Source: Podospora comata (Eukaryota > Ascomycota > Sordariomycetes > Sordariales > Podosporaceae). From it: 64,000 nt of DNA. The notes below the pieces were generated by a model. The model was not told where the DNA came from and did no database searches. It saw only the letters and a list, made by a program, of their open reading frames with translations. Positions 55,479-64,000 of the stretch are shown here, one piece after another. The DNA is taken from NCBI GenBank assembly GCA_017354895.1, contig CP071499.1, positions 3,968,001 to 4,032,000 on the forward strand, in the 5' to 3' direction. Numbering within the stretch: position 1 is the stretch's first letter; every line of letters starts with the position of its first letter. The translations under genes and the position numbers were made by a program.

Positions 55479-56541
55479 TCACAACTTTCTGATCTGAGCA
55501 TTACCAACCTCCTCAAGAAGAGCCTCAACCCTTTCTTTTCCCTCGAGCATGGCCCAGTGTCCCACGTCGAGCTTCTCAACCCTCAAATCTTTTGCCAGCC
55601 CACGAAGATTTTGGATGTGCATATCCGTGATCACTGCGTAGTCCTTGAGGGTGGCGATGTAGAGAGTAGGAATATTGATCGTTTTCTCCTCCGCTGGCAA
55701 GTCCTGATCCTCTTTGGCTGGTCCACAAAACACAGCAGCCTTGTACCAATTGAAAGGACCAGTGTATCCTCCTGCCCTCAAGATTCTGTTGTGCATCTCC
55801 AGTTCAGCGGGCGAAATCCAGTGGGCAACAGGAATCTCGATGTCGGACTCTAGGAACTTGGTAAAGCCTCCCGGTTCCCCAAAGTATTCAATCCACACTT
55901 TGGGGTCCTGGGCATAGAAAAGCGAATCGACGCGCCTGTCATTCTTCTCAACCAGGGTTGCGCCATCCGGGGATATAAAGACCTTGACGTAGCCAGAAGT
56001 GCTGTATCCTAGGATCTCTTTGGACATTTGTATCACGGAGTCTGTTCACATTGCGTCTTGTCAGCAGGGTTTGAATCCAAGTTTTACCTCGAGGAGACAT
56101 ACCAGGATCAAACGGCGAGTCCAAAAACATGAAGCCAGTTGCTATGAACACCAGTTGACTGAAGAGCTCTTTGTGGTGCACGTAAAGGTGTGAAAGAAGT
56201 CCGGCACCAAAGTCATGCCCGACTCCAATGACCTTTGGGGTGTCGAGAACCTTGGTCACAAGTTCATGGACTTGGGGAACAAGACACTTCATTTGATATG
56301 GCTCGTAGGACTCCGGTTTGTCCGTGTCGCCATAGCCGAGAAGATCCGGTACCAAGATACCAAAGCCAGCCTTGGGTAATAGTTCGACTTGGTGATGCCA
56401 AATATAACTGGAGCTTGGTGCGCCATGGAGCAGGAGAAATGTGGGTTTGCTGCCAGTAGCAGGGACGTGAATGTAACCATAGGTTGTACCGTCACTCAGA
56501 ATTGCCTTTCTGGCGAGCTTGGGGAAGGCGGTCGATGCCAT
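55479..56541 (-). CDS. Alpha/beta hydrolase, epoxide-hydrolase type
   Basis: Exons 56541-56103 and 56041-55479 (61-nt intron, GTATGT donor, CTGAC branch) give 333 residues. The oxyanion-hole HGAP is at 39-42, and VGHDFGAG places the nucleophile Asp at residue 110. The catalytic His is in DVGHWAMLEG near the C-terminus. An Asp nucleophile with G-H-D-x-G is the pattern of epoxide hydrolases and haloalkane dehalogenases rather than esterases, which use Ser. No signal peptide, so it should be cytosolic. The minus-strand neighbours (HAD phosphatase, 56730) are not obviously linked. Confidence 0.9.
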
Positions 56542-56729
56542 TGTGAAAGTAAGACGAGGAAGTTACCTACTGTTGAACTGCGCAGCGGATTATGGAGAGT
56601 TATACGGATGTAAGGGACGGGGATTTGGTTGGATGACCCACCTCTCGCCCTTTCATCAACATGAACATGACATGCATGATAGGCACGTGAGGCGCAGCCG
56701 CTTCACCGACCATCTTTTTTGTTTGTTAT

Positions 56730-57652
56730 CTAAATTCTGCTTCCCACCACATCTCCAGAGTGCCGTCTAATCCCGTACTTTCTGCACTCAAATTCCTCCA
56801 GGCTTCCGAGCTTCTCACCCCACCCATCATTGGTCTTCCCTGGTGAGGCTGTCTGGTCCAAACCATCTAGTTTGACCAGACCTGTCGTTCCTGCCAGTAC
56901 CTCACTTTCTCTTGACGCCCAGTGCTGGTACAGCTGTGGATGTGGTACCCACACAACCCTCATCCCGGCTCTGCGTGCAGCCTCCACCCCTGGCACGCTG
57001 TCCTCGAATACCAAACACTCCTCCCGTCTAATCTCATCCTCGCTGGGATCCAACTGCTCGTTGATCAGTTGCAGCGCTGTCAGAAAAATGTCTGGAGCCG
57101 GCTTTCCTCTCTTGCCCTTCATCCGGCTATGATCAGATAAAATCCTGTGTTTCTCTGATATCAATCGTATCATCTCATTAATGTCAGGTCGGGATGTCTT
57201 GAGCTTGAGGTTGGAGGTGACACTACTTGAAGCCAGTGCGATTTTGACTTTTCTCCCGTCCGCTTCTGTCATTGCCTGGGAGAGCTGTTCCAGAAGCTGT
57301 TTGGCACCCGGGAGGGCTTCACACATCGGAAACATCTTGTTCTGCTCAATCTGCTGTTCTGCCTTGTACTGCTCACGGGATATGGGAAGCTGGGCCCACT
57401 GATGAAACGCTTCTCCGTTGCTAGATCCAGGCACGCCCATCAGCTGTGCTTTGAGAGACCAGGGGATCGGGGGGCGGGAATAGCGTGCGAGAACAGTGTT
57501 GGCGCAGAGGCTGTAGATATCTTCGGTGTTTAGGAGGAGACCGTCAAGGTCAAAAATGCATGCCCGAACGTACGGGAAGGTTCTGATTGATGAGATTAGC
57601 TATTGCGATTTCAAGACACAGCCAAGTTGACACACCTGTTGTGAGACACCAT
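56730..57652 (-). CDS. HAD hydrolase, pseudouridine-5'-phosphatase-like
   Basis: A tiny first exon, 57652-57636 (17 nt), and a long second, 57582-56730, joined over a 53-nt intron (GTGTGT...ATCAG) encode 289 residues. Splicing creates the start MVSHNRTFPYVRACIFDLDG, in which Asp17 and Asp19 form motif I (DLDG). Motif II ASSS and motif III GKPAPDIF and motif IV LVFEDSVPGVEAA follow in order, with the cap domain between about residues 30 and 110. This set matches the fungal GS1/HDHD1 group of small-phosphate phosphatases (2-deoxyglucose-6-phosphate or pseudouridine-5'-phosphate). Without the first exon the protein would lack its N-terminal strand, so the short exon is well supported. Confidence 0.9.
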
Positions 57653-59365
<1,713 letters not shown>

Positions 59366-60240
59366 TTTGACGAGACGGAGAAATAAAGGAGGGCGGTGCA
59401 GCTGGCAATTGATGGTGCCAATGGATGGATGCGTGTCAGAAGCTGGAAGGGAAGAGGAAGAAGAGGCACACGTTGGGAATGGAAGCGGAAGAAATTGGGG
59501 GAACCAAAAGAGAGGGAGACGAAAGGGAGGGCGGGAGAATGGCACGAATGGGAAGGGGTGACGGGGGAAGGGCGGGGTATGGCCAATCATCTGTCGAGAG
59601 TGTCCAGGTTTGTGAGACGTGAGATTTCTCGCTCCTTCAAATTCGACGTGAACGGACGCAGATGGCAGGCGCAGCTGTCCTGCAGCTGGTTGTTTCTGGC
59701 CTGGCACTTCCATCGGCGGTTGCCAGCCAAGAAACCGGTCGGATATCATGCGTTTCCTTGCTCTTCTGCATCCTGCTGCCCTCCATGGTGGTCAGTTGAG
59801 ACAGCGCCCATGAGGTTCCGGTGGCCGGATCCAATCTGAAAATGCATCTTGGAGACAATTGCAACAGCCTTTATGCATTGATCCTATTGTGAAATCCCGT
59901 TGACGCTACCGTTCATGCGTCTCCCCGTCCTGTTTGCCCAACATTGTCCTGGGGGTTCACCGTCTTGCTGGGTTAGGGTTATATGATAGGCTTCCCCAGA
60001 TCCCCGCTTCAGCCACATTCCAGAACGGGCCACACCCGCAGGCTCCACCGTGACCTTACAATTTCCCCAGCTTTGGCTAGTCTGCATTTGGATAGCTCTA
60101 TTGAACAACTCACACGTGGACAAACATTTCACTGTCACCGAACCAACATTTCTGGCTGCTTGAATTGAAAGAATATTTTCTCGATACACTCCTCTCCTAA
60201 CAATATTTAGCTATTTACATAGTCCGATCTCTGCGAGATT
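59366..60240. other. Intergenic region, ATP9 promoter side
   Basis: No gene seen. Purine-rich plus strand at 59440-59580 (pyrimidine-rich on the ATP9 coding strand), a common feature of strongly expressed fungal promoters. Confidence 0.5.
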
Positions 60241-60922
60241 CTACCAGCGAGACTGTCCTCGAATTCGGTGCCCGTGTCCATGTTCCGGAGCCGGCTCAGC
60301 GGGAGCAACAGGAGTGGCAACCGTAAAGTCGGTGCAACTCTGATATGTCTGTCCAGCACCAAACCAATGCCACTGGAGGACCTATTTCATGATTAGTCTT
60401 TTGCCGCCCCCTTGAATAAGAAACTGAACTTACACAAACACCTGCAGTCGCACACTGCGCACCAAGCTCCGGGATCTTGACGCTGAACTTGGTCTGGTCC
60501 GCTGGTGGCTTGCTGCTGGCCGCATACCCACTCGCCCAACTCACCAGCGGGGAGCCCAACACTTTGTTGGTCGTGGTGTCGACAATGGAGACATTGGCGT
60601 AGCCAGAGTGAGGAATCCTGATGTACACCTCATACTCGACAGAGTCGCCGGGTTTGTACGACTGGACATTGGCGGCGTTGTCGGCGAACTGGTATCCCTT
60701 GCAGAGGAACAGGTTGCACTTGTTGCGGTCGGGCAATGGGTTGGATCTCAAGAAAGCCTCGGGATAAGACGTCTCATCTTGCTTGTAAAAGTTGACCATG
60801 GCACGGCCGCACGCCTCGGATGTGGCATCACCTGGCTTGCGAGAAGCCGGCTTCAGGACAACACCGTGGGCGGAGACCAGGGAGGCCAGGCAAAGAGCAG
60901 AGGAGACGGTGGAGAAATGCAT
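60241..60922 (-). CDS. Lytic polysaccharide monooxygenase, AA16 type
   Basis: Exons 60922-60434 and 60381-60241 (52-nt intron) give 209 residues. Cleavage of the signal peptide (MHFSTVSSALCLASLVSA) leaves His19 as residue 1, the histidine-brace ligand, in HGVVLKPASRKPGDA. The second His is in VYIRIPHSGYANVSIV, and the axial aromatic in QSCTDF near the end. ACGRAMVNFYKQ, KGYQFADNAANV and SVKIPELGAQCATAGVCVLQ match the AA16 subgroup, which oxidises cellulose. The tail is His/Gly-rich (EHGHGHRIRG), with no carbohydrate-binding module. An electron donor is needed; a possible one, an AA8 cytochrome, lies beside it. Copper LPMO is firm; AA16 is my best subfamily match. Confidence 0.9.
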
Positions 60923-60986
60923 GTTTTGTGTTTGTGATGGTATGTTCTTGACTGGTGGCCAGTTGGAAATGTGAGGACGGCGCCTG

Positions 60987-60994
60987 CTTTTATA
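60987..60994 (-). promoter_or_regulatory. TATA box for the AA16 gene (TATAAAAG)
   Basis: Perfect TATAAAAG, 65 bp upstream of the start codon on the coding strand; such boxes are common in inducible fungal secreted-enzyme genes. Confidence 0.65.
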
Positions 60995-61484
60995 GCACCA
61001 GGACGTTATCCATGATCTTCGATGGAAAGACTGTTGTTCATCTCCACCGCGGTCATCTAAACAAAAGCGGTAGACGGAAACCATCACGTTGCGAGGTGCT
61101 ATATGCCGGACCCCTTGCTTTTGCCTAATGCCACGCGCTTTGACTCCATTGTCCAATCAAGGCCGAGGGCTCATATGAATCCCCAATTTGGAGAACAGTC
61201 AAAGTTGTTTATTTGCCCCTCGGCAGACAAGATCCGAATTTGACGAGCCGTCTAGCGGGATCGCTGTTGCAGGGCGGAGGAAAACACTGGGGAATTTTTC
61301 TGATGATACAAGGAGTATTTGTCATCAAGGATGGAGGAGACAGTCGTACCTTTATGTTGAGTCGGTGGAGAGGAACCTCGGTAGAAACAATTTCCATGTT
61401 GTAGTTGAACATATCTGTGGGGTGGAGGTCTTCTGTTTTTTTCCTTTCATAAAGTACAAGAGTGACCGTGCCGTGTTGGTCCAA

Positions 61485-61516
61485 TAAGGGAGAAGCTAAG
61501 CACCGTTCAATATAAT
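61485..61516 (+). repeat. Short dispersed repeat fragment, element unknown
   Basis: TAAGGGAGAAGCTAAGCACCGTTCAATATAATT-like segment related to 48335-48360, with a few extra bases in the middle. The preceding TGTTGG could be an LTR end, but no matching second end is visible. Confidence 0.3.
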
Positions 61517-61651
61517 TCATTTCTTTTGAACTTCTCATCGTAGCTAGTGCATATAGGGCACTTTCTCGTTTTCTTTGCTGCCTCGTTTCTTTCCCTGCCT
61601 CGTTCCTTTGTGACATAATTCCGTCCTCGACTACAAGTCCGTTTCCTGCAC

Positions 61652-62358
61652 TTATGCCTCGGAGGCCAACTGAGCTACCGCAGCACGAAAGTTGCTAATC
61701 TTGCCCAGAGCGAGGTTGTGCGAGAACTTTCCACGCGTGTTGTGGATTCCAAAGCGGCTGGCTGGGTCAGATGGGCTTGACGGACCCTGGTTGGACTGGG
61801 CATAAGCAATGCTAGCAGCCGTGCTGGAGGGGTTGAGTCTGGATGTCCCCAGGTTCGAGACGCCCTTGGCAAGGAAGTTGACAGTCCAGTGGGTGCTATT
61901 GGCAACGGTGCCGCCGAGAACCGTATAAGTGGCGCCAGTCCATGGCTGTGGGTAGGTTCTTGCTCTGTTCTCGTGTCAGCCTGCTGCTTGATATGTTTGT
62001 GACAAGAAGAATCATACGTAGCACGGCGGGAAGAAACGACAACGGTCGCAGCATTGGCCCATGCAACAGTCAAGGGGTTGTTGACCATGGTGCCACCCCA
62101 CGCGATACCAGCCCACCCAACAGATTTGGGTGCTTGAAGCTGAACCAGAACATCAAAGTCGGCCGTGGCAGTGGCGTTATCGGGAATGGCAGTGCGGAAA
62201 GCAATTCTCTCTGGCGAAATCCACTCGGAATAGCAGATGGTGGAAACAGGGTCGCAATATTTGACGCTCGCTTGACGGGGAGCAATCTCGTGCGCTGGGG
62301 CACCCTGGACACTGCTGCCCAGAGCCAACACGGTTGCTGCCAGTTGTAAAAGACGCAT
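61652..62358 (-). CDS. Secreted stand-alone AA8 (CDH-type cytochrome/DOMON) protein
   Basis: Exons 62358-62018 and 61958-61652 (59-nt intron; acceptor GAGCAAG) give 215 residues. A signal peptide (MRLLQLAATVLALGSSVQG) leads to a b-type cytochrome domain: YCDPVSTICYSEW, GWAGIAWGGTMVNNPL with the predicted Met ligand, SSRRATTYPQPW, NSTHWTVNFL and the His in RFGIHNTRGKFSHNL, the likely second heme ligand. There is no dehydrogenase domain and no cellulose-binding module. AA8 domains pass electrons to LPMOs; the AA16 gene 730 bp away on the same strand is a natural partner, although co-regulation is not shown. It resembles the protein at 7638-8466 in architecture but only modestly in sequence. Confidence 0.88.
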
Positions 62359-63339
62359 TTTGCACGTTTATGATGGCGATGTTTGCGAGAGGAGTTAAAG
62401 GAACGATGGCAAGGGAGGGGGGGAGGGAGGGAGATATGGACACGGTCCAGAGTTCATGACTCGAGATATATACTTTCCATTCCTGCCGTGGCGTCGCTGA
62501 TTGGGAATGCCGTCAACGGTCCAGAATCTTGATGGCTTTACCCGCGGCGATCTTATTCGGCTTCAAGTCCGGCTGTTCATCATTGTCTTATGAGTGTGGG
62601 GTTTCTTTCACCGGGGATGTAACCGTCTCTCACCACAACGATGCAGATGTTTCGGTAGCCGGGGGCGGCTGAAAACAATACATGGCCGTCGTCTGCATAG
62701 ATTGCCGGGTTGGTAATTGCAGTTCTCCGAGTGGTTGGCTTAGCAAAAGTTTAAATATGCTTCTGGGGTCCGTGTATCGGCCGGCAGGTGAAGCTCCATC
62801 ATGCAGGGGTTAAGATATATCAGGCTGGGATACGGCTCACAACAGTGTTCAGCATCGACTCTTGCCAAAAACTGTCAGGTCTCTCATGAATTCACTCCTC
62901 CTTGTCGAAAGCTTACGTACCTACTGAAATGTGAGTTGCGAGGGCCGAGGTGGCTGCAAGGGGAAGGTGTGAGGGAGTGACAACTGAGCTGCAAGCGGCG
63001 ATCAAGAACTCCAGGCTCATATATCTGCTGTATGCCAGAAGCTTAATCGCTATTTAGTTCTCATGGCATCCGGGTATAGGCTAAAGTCCCCGGGTCCATC
63101 ATCCGAACGTGGATACATGTTGCCTTGTTAAGCGATGTGCTCGGAGTGGACGGGAGATCCGATGGCATAAACATGAGACAAAATCACTCAATGGTATTGC
63201 GACTATCGGTTCGCCGAATGGTATGCTGACAGAGAGCAGAGATAGGATATAAATCGTTATGCCCGTCATTTATCTATCATCATTAACCAGCCCCCATTGA
63301 TAACACACATCTTTCGTTCCACAGACATCTCAAACTAAA
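62359..63339. other. Intergenic region with a G-rich tract
   Basis: No gene seen. A G-rich run on the plus strand at 62412-62432 (four G-tracts, G-quadruplex-like) is about 55 bp upstream of the AA8 start codon, and TATATAT at about 62466 may be a TATA element. Confidence 0.5.
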
Positions 63340-63739
63340 CTAACTGCTCACAACCAAGCGAAGATACCTGGAGTCCTGGCCCTCCCAGCAGCCCCTGGGA
63401 CGACCGAGGTGCATGCGAACGGGTGGATTGATAGTGGCGCACGTTGAAGGAGTGACGATGTTGTACGATGTCGTGCAGTGGAGTCCTTTGCATTTGTCTT
63501 CACAAGGGAAGTTGGCAGTGACGGTCGGGATGCTCTTGGGACAGTCACAAAACTGAGTGAGGGTAGAGACCATGATGCAGGCGAGGATTGGGCAAGTTGC
63601 GCAAAGATCGCCGGTTACAGTGACAGTTAGACAGCCTGTCGTGGGAATCGGCATGACAGGTTCTGGGGGGGCTGAGTATACAGTGGTAACGCCAGTTCCT
63701 GCGCTGTTGGTGGTGGTAGCATCGTCTTGGGCCGACGCA
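63340..63739 (-). CDS. Cys-rich secreted protein, diverged copy, N-terminus unresolved
   Basis: A single exon of 133 codons with an acceptor (CAATAG) at its left edge reads ASAQDDATTTNSAGTGVTT and then the Cys module TGCLTVTVTGDLCATCPIL, followed by QFCDCPKSIPTV, PCEDKCKGLHCTTSY and a final Cys. The Cys spacing matches the gene at 49775-50510, so the two are homologous. A signal-peptide exon is not visible in the 260 bp left before the window edge; it may lie beyond, use a non-obvious donor, or be lost. The C-terminus lacks the Thr-rich tail; a GTATCT donor at 63366 is another possible end. The gene may be partial or decayed. Confidence 0.6.
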
Positions 63740-64000
63740 CTATTGTGAATGTGTAAGCGTCCAATGGCAAGTAGTGGTATTTGACGGAGTGTGCTTGCTT
63801 CATCAGAAGCGTGTTGTGTCTATACATAATGAACTCAAATCATGTATCAGAGAGTCCGTGTGCCCACGTGATGCTGAACGGCCTGACTACATCAGATGCC
63901 ATCTTGCGAATCAAGGCTGAGCAACCCTTTCTCGCTAAGTTGTTTGACCAAACTTTTTGATGTCCTTCAGATCAGCGAGACGACGTTTCGTGATTGGTGG

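Larger units (their letters stand above)
60923..61651. other. Intergenic region between AA16 and AA8 genes
   Basis: No gene seen. It holds the AA16 promoter (TATA box listed) and a repeat fragment at 61485. Confidence 0.5.

Noticed and set aside
57132-57140. ATCAGATAA as an iron-regulatory site
   Set aside because: It lies inside the coding sequence of the HAD phosphatase and is most likely a chance match.

Overview
The window looks like nuclear DNA of a filamentous ascomycete, most likely Sordariomycetes and Sordariales-like. The support is: short 50-76 nt spliceosomal introns with GTATGT/GTAAGT donors and CTAAC/CTGAC branch sites, TACCTACC-rich promoters, a nuclear-encoded ATP synthase subunit 9, CFEM and fungal LPMO families, and eukaryotic tRNA genes without encoded CCA. 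One tRNA-Phe has a 16-nt intron. I rebuilt exon structures by hand from splice sites and reading phase. About 26 protein genes and 3 tRNA genes are supported. There is no CRISPR, IS element or intact transposon.

Left part (1-19.7 kb): a large coiled-coil protein with polyQ and hendecad repeats, a secreted AA8 (CDH-type cytochrome) protein, a secreted HD-domain protein of the cyanamide-hydratase type, a SnoaL/NTF2-like protein, thioredoxin, three small or uncharacterised proteins, tRNA-Thr, and a gene-poor stretch (16.6-19.3 kb). That stretch holds a three-copy direct repeat and a decayed 21-bp minisatellite and ends at tRNA-Phe.

Middle (19.7-27.6 kb): the most coherent system in the window. 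It contains a DIT1/isocyanide-synthase-like enzyme, a CYP56/DIT2-like P450 and a divergently transcribed DHA1-type MFS exporter. Together they match the yeast spore-wall dityrosine logic of making, coupling and exporting. A GNAT acetyltransferase, an AIF/AMID-like flavoprotein and an unusual kinase-HAD-UPRTase tri-domain protein follow.

Next (35.7-41.3 kb): a GPI-type CFEM protein and a siderophore-iron MFS transporter share one divergent promoter that carries a perfect ATCAGATAA site, the consensus of the fungal iron repressor SreA/SRE. An APC permease, a lipocalin-like unknown, a MATE transporter and a YhhN/TMEM86-like membrane protein come after.

Right part (49-64 kb): a secreted Cys-rich protein, a PI-specific phospholipase C, a histidine phosphatase, tRNA-Gly, a TUDOR-like small protein, an epoxide-hydrolase-like enzyme, a HAD phosphatase, mitochondrial ATP synthase subunit 9, and then an AA16 LPMO next to a second AA8 cytochrome. 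The last gene is a diverged copy of the Cys-rich protein. Two secreted families (AA8 and the Cys-rich family) therefore each occur twice in the window.
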